A stretch of 64,000 nt of DNA from Clostridia bacterium (GCA_910574255.1 CAJTAK010000011.1:1-64000), one strand, 5' to 3'. Numbered from the stretch's first letter, positions 8,549-17,980 are shown. Notes: generated from the sequence alone by a model not told the origin. A program made the numbers and translations.

Positions 8549-9373
8549 CTACCGAATATCTTTTTTCCCAAACAAATACATCCCAATCCCCGTAGTCACA
8601 GCCGTAATCCCCACATTGCACAACGCCATCCGCTGCCACCATATGAATACCTGGCTGCACATCTGAATCATCTGCCCCGTGGGAAGAAAATCATACAGAA
8701 ACTCATAAACGGCACGTACAGTTCCCTGAAGATACCGTGGATGTGGCATGGGTTCCCCCTGTGTCATCTCCCCTAATTCATTTAAGGTATAGTGGTTTGT
8801 GAGAAATTCCGGCTCCGTCAGCCTTGCTTTAACAACAAAGGCCAACACCAGCAGAGCGAAAAACAGGAGGATATTGGCCACAGCCCCGGAAGCCTTGTTC
8901 TGATTCAGCATACTGATCATGGTGAAAATGGAGACATAGGCCAAAATCATAAGTCCGCTTACCAGAAACCGGACCGCCAGCTCCCACGGATCCATCCGGA
9001 CATTTCCGTTTAGTGGAATCCCCACAAGACTCTCCGCCGCTATATATACTGCCACCGCAAAAAAGCAGGCAAGGGTACAGATGATTAAATTGGATAAATA
9101 GATGTCTTTTCTCGTATGTCCTGCTATCAGTTTATTACGCATGGTTCGGTCGCTGTATTCCGTACCCAGATACATGCTGCAGCAGACGGCCGCAATCACT
9201 CCGATTACAAGGTTAAAGTTCCAGAAATAATTGTTGGGATTTGCTTTCTCTCCCTGTTCCACATAATGAAAAATGGGTAAATATATGCTCATGCCTGCCA
9301 GAAATGCACATCCAAGTTTAAAGGTTTTGTCCCGGTGCAGGCGGTTCAGGTTCGCCCAAAACAGCTTATTCAT
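8549..9373 (-). CDS. ABC-2 type transporter permease
   Basis: The 274-residue membrane protein has about six hydrophobic segments and the N-terminal pattern of lantibiotic-immunity-type permeases (MNKLFWANLNRLHRDK before the first helix). I chose the ATG at 9373 because AGGAGG sits 8 nt upstream; an in-frame GTG at 9382 lies inside that site. It overlaps the 3' end of the ATPase gene by 8 bp, implying translational coupling. With the ATPase it probably exports or expels peptides, or senses cell-envelope stress. Confidence 0.85.
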   Translation of the reverse strand: MNKLFWANLNRLHRDKTFKLGCAFLAGMSIYLPIFHYVEQGEKANPNNYFWNFNLVIGVIAAVCCSMYLGTEYSDRTMRNKLIAGHTRKDIYLSNLIICTLACFFAVAVYIAAESLVGIPLNGNVRMDPWELAVRFLVSGLMILAYVSIFTMISMLNQNKASGAVANILLFFALLVLAFVVKARLTEPEFLTNHYTLNELGEMTQGEPMPHPRYLQGTVRAVYEFLYDFLPTGQMIQMCSQVFIWWQRMALCNVGITAVTTGIGMYLFGKKDIR

Positions 9374-10280
9374 GCTCTCCACCTCCTACCAGACCCATAA
9401 AATAACTCTCCAGACTTTCGTTGTGCTCCTGGATACCGAACACCTGACAGTCCTCCTTTGCAAGATCCAGAATCAACTGTGACAGATTGACCTCCCCGTA
9501 TACATCGGCCTCCTCATGGCTTCGGATCTTGTATTCCAATCCCACTCTCTCCAATGCCTGTGACAGTGCCTTTGTGTCCGAAATTCGAAGCCGGACGCAT
9601 TTCTGGCAGGCAGACTCCAGTTCTTGTGCACTTAATTCCTTTACCATGCGGCCCTGATCCAGAAAGCCGTAATGGGTTGCAAGCCTGGACAATTCATCCA
9701 GGATATGACTGGATATCAGGACGGTGATCTGACGCTCTCGGTTGAGACGCAGAATAAGCTCCCGCATTTCTATGATTCCCTCCGGGTCCAGGCCGTTCGC
9801 CGGCTCGTCCAGAATGAGAAAGTCCGGATCTCCTGCCAGAGCCACGGCGATTCCCAGACGCTGACGCATGCCGAGGGAAAAGTTTTTGGCTTTTTTCTTT
9901 CCCACATCCTCTAAACCCACCAGTTCCAGAAGCTCCCGAATCCCGTCAAAGGAGGGGATTCCCAGGATCTGATACTGCTGCCGGATGTTTTCCTCTGCAG
10001 TCATGTCCGAATATATGGAGGGCGTTTCCACTACGGCCCCCATCCGGCGGCGTGCTTCTGTGATTCCCTTTTCCGTGTTTCGTTTTCCGTATAAAATGTA
10101 TTCGCCGGACGTCGGGCTTTGGAGTCCGCAGATAAGGCGGATGAGCGTTGTCTTGCCTGCACCGTTTCTTCCCACCAGACCGTAGATAGAGCCTTTGGGG
10201 ACGTGGATGGAAAGTCCCTCCAGAGCCTTGAAGTGCCGGTAGTGTTTGCTTAATCTTTCTGCTGTTAAACAATATTCCAT
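9366..10280 (-). CDS. ABC transporter ATP-binding protein (lantibiotic/bacitracin-resistance type)
   Basis: The 304-residue ATPase has Walker A GRNGAGKTTLIRL, signature SLGMRQRLGIAVALAGDP, Walker B FLILDEPANGLDPEG and the switch His in SSHILDELS. The ~80-residue C-terminal extension after the nucleotide-binding domain is typical of BcrA-like ATPases. GGAG precedes the ATG. A hairpin repeat (10298-10398) separates this gene from the response regulator gene upstream. Function as an antimicrobial-peptide or bacteriocin defence exporter is inferred from the gene set. Confidence 0.9.
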   Translation of the reverse strand: MEYCLTAERLSKHYRHFKALEGLSIHVPKGSIYGLVGRNGAGKTTLIRLICGLQSPTSGEYILYGKRNTEKGITEARRRMGAVVETPSIYSDMTAEENIRQQYQILGIPSFDGIRELLELVGLEDVGKKKAKNFSLGMRQRLGIAVALAGDPDFLILDEPANGLDPEGIIEMRELILRLNRERQITVLISSHILDELSRLATHYGFLDQGRMVKELSAQELESACQKCVRLRISDTKALSQALERVGLEYKIRSHEEADVYGEVNLSQLILDLAKEDCQVFGIQEHNESLESYFMGLVGGGEHE

Positions 10281-10297
10281 TTTTCGTCTCCTATTTT

Positions 10298-10398
10298 AGT
10301 TCCGTAATATGTCTCTCGGTACACCCATATAAAATCAATTTCCAGTCACAGATGCATGTGTCTGTAAATCGATTTGTGCACCGTGAGACATATTACTG
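10298..10398 (-). repeat. Intercistronic hairpin repeat, copy 1 (with truncated second copy to 10431)
   Basis: Read on the minus strand, it starts ACAGTAATATGTCTCAC and ends GAGACATATTACGGAACT. The middle stem is GTGCACAAATCGATTT against AAATTGATTTT...GTGTAC, and the apex is GACACATGCATCTGTG. A second, 3'-arm-only copy ending ATATTGCGGAACT lies at about 10404-10431. It belongs to the family also at 24668, 37205, 38696, 47014, 47124, 52308 and 57431. Confidence 0.85.
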
Positions 10399-10492
10399 TT
10401 TTCCAGTTCCGCAATATGTCTCTCGGTACACTAAGTGTAGCAGAAAGGGATTTAGAAAACGGTTAAGGAAATGGTTAAGAAATCGTAAATAA

Positions 10493-11158
10493 TTATTCTT
10501 CCTGCATTTTGTATCCAATACCCCACACGGACTCAATATAATCTCTTCCGCCTGTCTCCCGAAGCTTTCTCCTTAGATTACTCACATGGATTTTCAGGGA
10601 GCTTTCCGTACAGTCCGGCGTGTCCGTACTGATCCTCTCCAACAGGAGGGATTTTGTTAAAACCTGTCTCGGGTTCTGCATCAAAAGCTTCAGGATGGCA
10701 TATTCCGTTCTTGTAAGCCTTACGGCCTGGCCATTTACACTCAAGCTGTGGCTGGCCAAATCCAGGTTTAAGCCGCCGAAAGTAAGGCTTCCGACGCTGC
10801 CCAGAGAGGCGGCCGTGCGAAGCTGCACATCGATACGGGCTAACAGCTCCCTTGTGTCAAAGGGCTTCGTGATATAGTCCGCCGCACCGTCTCGAAGCAT
10901 CTTTACCTTATCCGCCACATCCGCCTTTGCACTGACTACAATCACCGGGATTCCCTGTACTAAGGGAAGTACCTGCTCTCCGGTCAGGCCGGGCAGCATC
11001 AGGTCCAGGAGAATGAGATCCGGGTGGTGCTCTTTCAAAAGATACACCGTCTCCGTCCCGGAGTAAGCCCGTAGGACGCCATAGCCCTCTTTCTTTAAAA
11101 TCTCTTCTACCATATCACCAATGTAAATATCATCATCAATGACTGCGATCTTTTTCAT
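10493..11158 (-). CDS. OmpR/PhoB-type response regulator
   Basis: The 221-residue protein has a receiver domain, with acidic pocket DDD near residue 10, phospho-acceptor Asp in PDLILLDLMLPG and Lys in YITKPFD. The C-terminal winged-helix DNA-binding domain includes RLTRTEYAILKLLMQNP and SLKIHVSNLRRKLRE, ending in the usual WGIGYKM. It heads the minus-strand ABC transporter/kinase set and presumably controls that transporter in response to the kinase at 7640-8533. The ABC genes follow 212 bp downstream, after the hairpin repeat. Confidence 0.9.
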   Translation of the reverse strand: MKKIAVIDDDIYIGDMVEEILKKEGYGVLRAYSGTETVYLLKEHHPDLILLDLMLPGLTGEQVLPLVQGIPVIVVSAKADVADKVKMLRDGAADYITKPFDTRELLARIDVQLRTAASLGSVGSLTFGGLNLDLASHSLSVNGQAVRLTRTEYAILKLLMQNPRQVLTKSLLLERISTDTPDCTESSLKIHVSNLRRKLRETGGRDYIESVWGIGYKMQEE

Positions 11159-11309
11159 AAGATATATCCTTTTCCTTTCCTGCAGGGGAGCGTGCTCTGA
11201 AAATCGTTGCTTTAGCCATTATTATACGGCAGATTTTTTGACTTTTCCATAAACTTATTTTTTTCCTAACATAACTTTGTCCCTTTTTTCATATCTTTTG
11301 ATAACGAAT

Positions 11310-11386
11310 GCTCGTACAAAGTTTTCCGTATTTACCATTTGTAAGGCAAACTTCCCGCAGGAATAAGTTTTAACTTATGTACGAGC
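11310..11386 (+). promoter_or_regulatory. Hairpin leader upstream of the P-type ATPase gene
   Basis: GCTCGTAC (11310-11317) pairs exactly with GTACGAGC (11379-11386). Inside, AAGTTT can pair with AAACTT or with the later AACTT, giving two alternative folds. It ends 37 bp before the start codon. It does not contain the conserved segments of the manganese (yybP-ykoY) or NiCo riboswitches that I know. It may be a regulatory leader, or simply a repeat. Confidence 0.4.
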
Positions 11387-11423
11387 CTAATATCCGCAAT
11401 ATGCAAGAAAGGACGAATCGTGC

Positions 11424-14054
11424 ATGAAGCAAGAGACAACCTCTTCAAATGAACTTCGGGGACAGAATATTCTGGAGGACGGACATCACAAAACTCTGAT
11501 GGAATCCTTTTTTGAACAGCTGAACGATCCCCTGATCTTCATCCTCTTTATTGCAGCCGCCATTTCCATGCTGCTGGGCGAAGTCAGCGACACGGCCATT
11601 ATTCTTGCCGTGATTTTAGTAAATTCCATTGTCGGTGTGGTCCAGGAGGGAAAGGCTCAAAAAGCTCTGGAATCTTTAAAGCAGATGACAAGTCCTACTG
11701 CCCTGATTCGCCAAAATGGAACTTTAAAAGAAATTCCGGCCCGGGATCTCCTGCCTGGCGACATTGTCTGCCTGGATGCCGGCCGCCAGGTGCCCGCAGA
11801 TCTGGAGCTGATTTCCGTAAACAGCCTGAAGATTGAAGAAGCTGCACTGACCGGAGAATCTGTTCCTGTAGAAAAAGATTTGTCTCAAAACAATCGTGCC
11901 TACATGTCCACCAATGTAACCTATGGACGTGGAGAGGGTATGGTTACGGCCATTGGCATGGATACGGAGATCGGTAAAATCGCTCGCCTTATTAACGAAG
12001 CTCCCACAGAAACCACACCTCTTCAGCACCGGCTGGCCGAGCTTGGGAAGTTCTTAAGTATTGTATCTCTTCTGCTGTGCACCCTGCTCTTCTTTATTGC
12101 CATTCTGCAAAAAAGAGATATTCTGGAAATGCTGATCACCGCCATTTCCCTTGCAGTGGCCGCCGTTCCTGAGGGATTGCCTGCTATTGTAACCATGGTG
12201 CTGGCTTTAAGCGTCTCCCGAATGGTAAAGGTTAATACCATTGTAAAACGGCTTCCCAGCGTGGAAACTCTTGGCTGCGTCAGCGTGGTCTGCTCGGATA
12301 AAACAGGCACCCTCACACAAAACAAAATGACAGTCACCGCCTGCTGCACCAATGGCAGAATTCTGGATGCGGCTGCCCTCTCCCCCGAGCAAAATGGGCC
12401 GCTTTTGGAGGGCTTTGCCCTCTGTAATGATGCTGTTATTAATTCGGATGACCGCTTAGGGGATCCTACGGAGCTGGCTCTTTTGGACCTGGCCCGCCGC
12501 TTTTATCTGGAACGGCCTGCACTGGAACGAAAATTCCCCCGGATTCAGGAGCTTGCCTTTGATTCGGATCGAAAAATGATGACTACCCTCCATCGAAGCG
12601 GCAGCTCTACCGTCTCCTATACCAAGGGCTCTCCGGATGAGATTCTGAAACGCTGTGATACTATTTTATTAAATGGAAAAATTGTTCCCCTGGATACGGG
12701 GAAACGCCGTGAAATCTCCCAGGCTATGAAAACCCTCTCCGGACGGGCCTTACGGCTTTTAGCTTTGGGAATGAAGACGGGCACCAACCGTCCTACTGAA
12801 AAGGGACTGACCTTTGTTGGAACTGTAGGAATGATGGATCCCATCCGCCCGGAAGCCGTAAAGGCTGTCCGTGATTTCCGCCGTGCCGGAGTTAAGACCG
12901 TGATGATCACCGGCGACCGGATCGATACGGCCTTTGCCATTGCAAAAGAACTGGGAATCGCAGAGAGACCGGAAGACTGTATGACAGGTGCACAGATTGA
13001 TGGTTTGACCGACAAGGAATTTTCTCAGGCCGTCCAAAAATTATCCGTATTTGCCATGGTTTCTCCGGAACATAAGGTTCGCATTGTAAAGGCTTTAAAG
13101 GCTTCCGAAAAAATAGTAGCCATGACCGGGGATGGAGTCAATGACGCTCCCTCCCTAAAGGCTGCGGACGTGGGTGTTGCCATGGGAATCACCGGAACGG
13201 ATGTGGCAAAAAACGCAGCAGATCTGATATTGGTCGATGATAATTTTGCCACCATTGCCAAAGCGATTGCGGAGGGACGGGGAATCTATGAAAATATCAA
13301 GAAGTCGGTACTGTTCCTGCTTTCCTCCAATTTTGGGGAAATCATTACCATGCTGACCGCCATTTTGCTGGGCCTTGGCTCCCCCTTAAAGCCCAGCCAC
13401 ATTCTCTGGATTAACCTGATTACCGATTCCCTGCCTGCTCTGGCTTTGGGTGTGGACCCCGGGGACCCACGGCATTTTATGAACCGTCCTCCCAGGTCCC
13501 GGAATGAAAGCCTTTTTGCCGCCGGGGGTTTAAGCTGTACCCTGCTTTACGGAATCTTGATTGCCTTTATCAGCATGACGGCTTTCCTACAGCTTCCCAT
13601 TTCCCTGTTAATGGCTCATGGGGCTTCCTTGAATCTTGAAAACCTGCGGCTACTTTTGGCGGCACCGGAGATTCTCTCCCGTTCCCAGACCTATGCCTTT
13701 ACGGTTCTTGGGATCTCCCAGCTCTTCCATGCCATCGGAATGCGGGATGTGGAAACCTCTCTGTTTCGGATGAAGCATCTGAACAATCGTCTGATGCTGG
13801 CGGCTTTTGTCATAGGTCTTGGTCTTCAGGGACTTGTTACGGAATTTCCTTATTTTATTCAGGCCTTTGGCACCTGCCATCTTAAGGTTCGGGAGTGGAC
13901 ACAGCTTATTCTTTTGTCTGCTATGCCCCTTGTGGCCCATGAGCTGCTTTTACTAAGCCCCGGCCGCATTTTACAGCAATTTCATAAAAGCAAGAAGTAT
14001 CAGGAGTACACCGCTAATCCAGCAGAGGTTCGATCGACAGTGGGACGATATTAG
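11424..14054 (+). CDS. Calcium-type P-type ATPase (cation-translocating)
   Basis: The 876-residue P2-type ATPase has TGES in the actuator domain (LTGESVPVEKD), the membrane motif PEGLPAIVTMVLA, the phosphorylation site DKTGT (Asp near residue 292), and the hinge GDGVNDAPSL. It exports Ca2+ (possibly Mn2+) from the cytoplasm. The N-terminus is slightly short compared with relatives, lacking the full EA-x-R-L-x-x-YG segment, but AAAGGA supports the ATG used. Its last ~28 codons overlap the convergent gene at 13971-14525 and look like an extension past the usual family end. A leader hairpin is upstream. Confidence 0.9.
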   Translation: MKQETTSSNELRGQNILEDGHHKTLMESFFEQLNDPLIFILFIAAAISMLLGEVSDTAIILAVILVNSIVGVVQEGKAQKALESLKQMTSPTALIRQNGTLKEIPARDLLPGDIVCLDAGRQVPADLELISVNSLKIEEAALTGESVPVEKDLSQNNRAYMSTNVTYGRGEGMVTAIGMDTEIGKIARLINEAPTETTPLQHRLAELGKFLSIVSLLLCTLLFFIAILQKRDILEMLITAISLAVAAVPEGLPAIVTMVLALSVSRMVKVNTIVKRLPSVETLGCVSVVCSDKTGTLTQNKMTVTACCTNGRILDAAALSPEQNGPLLEGFALCNDAVINSDDRLGDPTELALLDLARRFYLERPALERKFPRIQELAFDSDRKMMTTLHRSGSSTVSYTKGSPDEILKRCDTILLNGKIVPLDTGKRREISQAMKTLSGRALRLLALGMKTGTNRPTEKGLTFVGTVGMMDPIRPEAVKAVRDFRRAGVKTVMITGDRIDTAFAIAKELGIAERPEDCMTGAQIDGLTDKEFSQAVQKLSVFAMVSPEHKVRIVKALKASEKIVAMTGDGVNDAPSLKAADVGVAMGITGTDVAKNAADLILVDDNFATIAKAIAEGRGIYENIKKSVLFLLSSNFGEIITMLTAILLGLGSPLKPSHILWINLITDSLPALALGVDPGDPRHFMNRPPRSRNESLFAAGGLSCTLLYGILIAFISMTAFLQLPISLLMAHGASLNLENLRLLLAAPEILSRSQTYAFTVLGISQLFHAIGMRDVETSLFRMKHLNNRLMLAAFVIGLGLQGLVTEFPYFIQAFGTCHLKVREWTQLILLSAMPLVAHELLLLSPGRILQQFHKSKKYQEYTANPAEVRSTVGRY

Positions 14055-14525
14055 GCCCCCCAGCCAGCTTCCTGCAATGAGGGCCAGAGCACCTATGAGA
14101 AAGGAAACAAGAAATGCCGCAGGTATATAGGCACTCCCAATTCCTGCGCCGATTCCTGCCGCAAGGCTGTCGATGGAGAGGGCCACTCCCAGGGTGAATG
14201 CTTCTGTGGGAGATACCAGATCGTCCTTATTTTTATCAGCGTTTTCTGCTTCGTCATGCTGTGAATGGTCAAAGAGCTTTATCAGTCCTAGTGTAAACAG
14301 AAGCAGAAAGCTAAAGTATTGGGTAAGATTTTCTGGGAACAGGCTGCTGACCAGATTTCCTGCCAGAAGGGATAAGACCAGCATCAGGCTGGAAATGCCT
14401 GTTACTACTATAATAGAAGTAAATGGGACTTTTATCTTACTTACGCCGTATACAAAGCCGGCGGCAAATGCATCTACGGATAGGGCCGTCACCAGAAGCA
14501 ATATTTCAAAGATGAAGGAATACAT
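13971..14525 (-). CDS. YtaF/MntP-family membrane protein (putative manganese efflux or sporulation protein)
   Basis: The 184-residue protein has six predicted membrane helices arranged as two similar halves. Each half carries an Asp-containing helix motif, LSVDAFAAGFVYGVSKI and LSIDSLAAGIGAG, as in the MntP/YtaF family. The GVSKIKVP segment points to YtaF. A His/Asp/Glu-rich loop (HSQHDEAENADKNKDD) separates the halves. It shares 84 bp with the convergent Ca-ATPase gene. No convincing ribosome binding site precedes the ATG; instead a perfect 17-bp hairpin ends 5 bp upstream. The pairing of two cation-efflux genes hints at a shared role in metal homeostasis. Confidence 0.8.
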   Translation of the reverse strand: MYSFIFEILLLVTALSVDAFAAGFVYGVSKIKVPFTSIIVVTGISSLMLVLSLLAGNLVSSLFPENLTQYFSFLLLFTLGLIKLFDHSQHDEAENADKNKDDLVSPTEAFTLGVALSIDSLAAGIGAGIGSAYIPAAFLVSFLIGALALIAGSWLGGLISSHCRSNLCWISGVLLILLAFMKLL

Positions 14526-14529
14526 GATA

Positions 14530-14571
14530 AATCACCGGAATACTATTTATGGTTATAGTATTCCGGTGATT
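14530..14571. promoter_or_regulatory. Perfect 17-bp inverted repeat abutting the ytaF/mntP-like start
   Basis: AATCACCGGAATACTAT (14530-14546) and its exact complement (14555-14571) surround an 8-nt loop. On the plus strand it is followed by TTTGTTCTGTT and could terminate the ATPase transcript. On the minus strand it ends 5 nt before the ATG of the YtaF-like gene and could hide its start region. Confidence 0.6.
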
Positions 14572-14770
14572 TTGTTCTGTTGAATCCGGTAATCCTCTCC
14601 TTATGATTCAAAATAATATTTTTTCATTCCTTGCTCTAATTTTTCCGGAAGAATAATCCAATCTATTAATATAATTTATTCCGGTAGATTTTTGAATTAT
14701 AATCCAATAAATTTTAATATATCATACCAATAGATTTACCATTACAAGGCATTATAAATGATATTCTGTC

Positions 14771-17700
14771 TTATTTCATCCAATCAAAAAGGCTCATCTG
14801 GATTCCCCGGTCCTCCTGCTTCTTTGCGGCCGCTGCTTCCTGTTGGATTGCGCTTTTGGGCAGTTCTTTTACAAAGGGGGAGGATTCTTTTGATGTGGTG
14901 AGTATTAATTCCTCTTTCGCTCTTGTCATGCCTACATAGAATAACCTGCGCTCCTCCTGAATATCTGCCTGTCCTGCTCCTGTCTCCAGGGGCAGCAGTC
15001 CTTTGCTCAGGCCGCATAAGAGAACAACCGGAAACTCCAGTCCTTTTGCCCCATGCAGGGTCATCAGCTTTACGGCATCCGAGGTGTAATGCCGTCCTGA
15101 GCAGCGCTGCAGATCGCTTTCCACACCAAGAAGAAGGCCATTCAAAAACTCTTCCATGCTTACAAAAAGACCTGCCATATGGCTAAGCTTCCTTATTGAT
15201 TCTTTTTCCTTTAATCCCATATCCTCTGACCACTGCATGAAAAGCTTCTCCGGTTTGGTTTTTTGCAGAAGTAAGCGATATTGTTCTTCCATCTGAGCAA
15301 AATCTTCTCGGTTATTCCACAGAAGCCGTTTACAGGTATTCTCCGAACGCACATCCTCGGGATTCATCAGGTGCCGGAAAAAGCATATGGCTCCCCGAAC
15401 TTCCGGTTCAGATAGAAAATTGTCTCTTCCTCCTATGACACAGGGAATTCCTTCCTGCTTTAAGTATTGCTCTATAAGCTCCGCCTGACGATGTGTCCGG
15501 TAAAGAACTGCAATATCTCCAAAGCTCCTATTTTTTTCCTCTCTATCCTCTTCTGCCGCTTCATGGGCCTGCAGCATATCCACACCGCCTACCTGGCGCA
15601 CAATCTCTTTGGCTGCAAAGGCTACCTCTTCTCTCAGATTTTGCGCAGTCACAAGACGCACCTTCGGTCCTTTGGGGTTAACGGAAAAAAGCTGCCTTTC
15701 TAATCCCGGATTGTTGGAAATCACCGGAAGCGCTGCTTCCAATATCTCCGGAGCGGAGCGATAATTTGCAGATAATGTTATCTCCAAAAGCTCCTGATTG
15801 TCATTTTTAAGCTGCTCAAAGCATTTGGAACTGCTTCCCCTGAATCCATAGATAGACTGATCCGGATCGCCAATCACAAACAGCTGCTTTCCTCCACGAT
15901 TCCATAGCTTTAACAATTCGTACTGGATGGGATTGATATCCTGAAATTCGTCTACCAGAAGATATCTATGGACCTTTTCGGTTTTTGCAGGCTTTTTCCC
16001 TCTTATGGGTTCATTTTCCTTATTCTCTTGGTTTTTATTTTCTTCTTCATTATTCTCTGCTTTTAACAGGCAGTAAGCTTCTCTTAAAAGGTCGTCATAA
16101 TCCCAAAGGCCATTTTCCTGCAGACTTTGGTTATAAGTCTCCATTACCTGCCGCTCTTTCTCATTTAAATCCGGCTTCCTATTCTCTCCGGCAGTTTTAT
16201 AAAGGGATATGATGTTTTGAAGCCGCTCCGGTTTTCTTTTCACTCCAATCTTCTCTGCTGCTTCCCGAATAAGCTCCAGGGCTTCCACATTGTCTATCAG
16301 AATCTTTGTCTCGCCCTTTTCCTGGAGATAGGACAGGCAAAGGGCATGAAAGGTTCCTGTCTGAAGCTTCTTCCAGCCTCGCTTGCTGCCGGCAATTTTT
16401 TGCAGGCGCTCTCTAAGCTGGCATGCCGCACGATTGGTAAAGGTGACGGCTGTGATTTCCGATGGCTTTACCTGGCATTCCTGAACCAAATAAAGAATAT
16501 GGGATATCAAAGTAAAAGTTTTTCCGGTTCCCGGACCTGCAGTCACGGCAACCGTTGGAGCCAGGGAACGGATTGCTTCCTGCTGCTTTGGATTTTTATC
16601 TCTATTTTCCTCTCTTTCATCTAATTTTCTTACTTTATTGTCGATATTACTCGATTCAATCTTATTATAATTGGTCTTTTTCTTATTTCCCATCTCTGAG
16701 ATGCCAAGCGTCTCAAGAAAACTCATCTGTCCATCCGGACTTTCCAATTCTTCTGACCGAAAAAGAAATATTTTACCATATTCTCCGTCAAAGCCTGGTG
16801 TGCGTTCTACCTTCCCCTGGCGCAGGCGTTTGATTCCTTCTGCAATCAGTGTTCCTGCATTGCTCCTGATTTCTTCTATGGGAATGGTGCGCAGGATTTC
16901 AAATTCCGCTCCCAGCTTTTCCAGCATGGAATCATACTCACGTACTACTTTTACACTGGCTGCCGTTCTTCCAATGGAGGCGCCAATCACCTCCGGCAGA
17001 GGCACCATGCTTTCATAGGCTTTTGCTTCCTTTCGCCAAAAGCCCTCCGGACGGTCGGAAAGCTGCTCAATCCGATGAGAAACCCCTGTGGTCAGCTTTC
17101 GTCCACAAACAGGACATAGGCCCTGATGCTTTTCCGCTTCTGCAGGGCTTAAGCAGATTCCGCATTTGCGATGTCCGTCGTAATGGTATTTGCCCTCCTC
17201 CGGAAAAAACTCAATGGTTCCCTTAAGGCCCTCACCTCTCTGAATCGCCTGATACAGTCCCTCATAGAACAAGGGGATATCCAGAAGGTTCGCCTCCCGC
17301 CCCAGCTTTGCCGGGGAATGGGCATCCGAATTGGAGATAAGCTGATACCTGTCCAGGGCAGAAACCCGCCAGTTCATGGAGGGATCGGAAGACAGTCCCG
17401 TTTCCAGAGCATGAATCTCCGGTGTGAGATCTCCGAAGCACTCTTCTATGGTATCAAACCCGGAGAAAGCCCCAAAAAGGGAGAAATGAGGCGTCCAGAT
17501 ATGGGCCGGCACGTAGATCGCCTGGGAACACAGCTCCAGTATGATTTCCAGAAGATCATGGCAGTCCAATCCCAGAATCGGGCGTCCATCAGAATGGATA
17601 TTGCCTATGGTCTCCAGCCTGGCCGCAATCCCATCCGCTTCCTCTAAGCCAGGAAGCAGAATCAGGCTGTGGACTTTTCTGGTTCTGTCGTATTTTTTGT

Positions 17701-17980
17701 AAATGGAGCTAATCTCCCCGCTTACCACAAAACGGGGCTCCCAGGATGTCCGGGCCGTCTTATCTTTGATTCGGTATTCCTTTTTTAGACGATAGAAGCC
17801 TTCCTCTGCCGGCTCCAGCTTCTCTTTCAGCTCGTCCCGCCATGCTTTGTGGGTAAAGTCTCCGGTTCCTACCAGATGGATTCCCTTACGTCTTGCCCAC
17901 AGGTCCAAGTGCTCCGGTGTGCAGTCTCTGCTGGTGGCTCTGGAATATCTGGAATGGATATGTAAATCTGCTATGTACAT
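14771..17980 (-). CDS. Endonuclease Q-like PHP nuclease fused to UvrD/Rep-type helicase
   Basis: One 1069-residue polypeptide holds two enzymes. Residues ~1-400 begin MYIADLHIHSRYS, the first metal-binding motif of PHP hydrolases. They carry a zinc ribbon (CGIC...CPVCG near residues 270-295), as in endonuclease Q, which cuts DNA 5' of deaminated or abasic bases. From ~465 on it is a superfamily 1A helicase: Walker A AGPGTGKTFTL, LLVDEFQDINPIQ, GDPDQSIYGFRG, TLHGAKGLEFPVV and FYVGMTRAKEEL. GGAGG 6 nt upstream fixes the start at 17980; an in-frame ATG at 18055 has none. The linker and the segment before DEFQD are rich in Lys/Glu/Asn. A role in base-damage repair is inferred. Confidence 0.88.
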   Translation of the reverse strand: MYIADLHIHSRYSRATSRDCTPEHLDLWARRKGIHLVGTGDFTHKAWRDELKEKLEPAEEGFYRLKKEYRIKDKTARTSWEPRFVVSGEISSIYKKYDRTRKVHSLILLPGLEEADGIAARLETIGNIHSDGRPILGLDCHDLLEIILELCSQAIYVPAHIWTPHFSLFGAFSGFDTIEECFGDLTPEIHALETGLSSDPSMNWRVSALDRYQLISNSDAHSPAKLGREANLLDIPLFYEGLYQAIQRGEGLKGTIEFFPEEGKYHYDGHRKCGICLSPAEAEKHQGLCPVCGRKLTTGVSHRIEQLSDRPEGFWRKEAKAYESMVPLPEVIGASIGRTAASVKVVREYDSMLEKLGAEFEILRTIPIEEIRSNAGTLIAEGIKRLRQGKVERTPGFDGEYGKIFLFRSEELESPDGQMSFLETLGISEMGNKKKTNYNKIESSNIDNKVRKLDEREENRDKNPKQQEAIRSLAPTVAVTAGPGTGKTFTLISHILYLVQECQVKPSEITAVTFTNRAACQLRERLQKIAGSKRGWKKLQTGTFHALCLSYLQEKGETKILIDNVEALELIREAAEKIGVKRKPERLQNIISLYKTAGENRKPDLNEKERQVMETYNQSLQENGLWDYDDLLREAYCLLKAENNEEENKNQENKENEPIRGKKPAKTEKVHRYLLVDEFQDINPIQYELLKLWNRGGKQLFVIGDPDQSIYGFRGSSSKCFEQLKNDNQELLEITLSANYRSAPEILEAALPVISNNPGLERQLFSVNPKGPKVRLVTAQNLREEVAFAAKEIVRQVGGVDMLQAHEAAEEDREEKNRSFGDIAVLYRTHRQAELIEQYLKQEGIPCVIGGRDNFLSEPEVRGAICFFRHLMNPEDVRSENTCKRLLWNNREDFAQMEEQYRLLLQKTKPEKLFMQWSEDMGLKEKESIRKLSHMAGLFVSMEEFLNGLLLGVESDLQRCSGRHYTSDAVKLMTLHGAKGLEFPVVLLCGLSKGLLPLETGAGQADIQEERRLFYVGMTRAKEELILTTSKESSPFVKELPKSAIQQEAAAAKKQEDRGIQMSLFDWMK

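Noticed and set aside
11270..11423. Manganese (yybP-ykoY) or NiCo riboswitch ahead of the P-type ATPase
   Set aside because: The conserved GGGGAGUAG/GCCUACC and NiCo core segments are not present; only a simple hairpin is seen.
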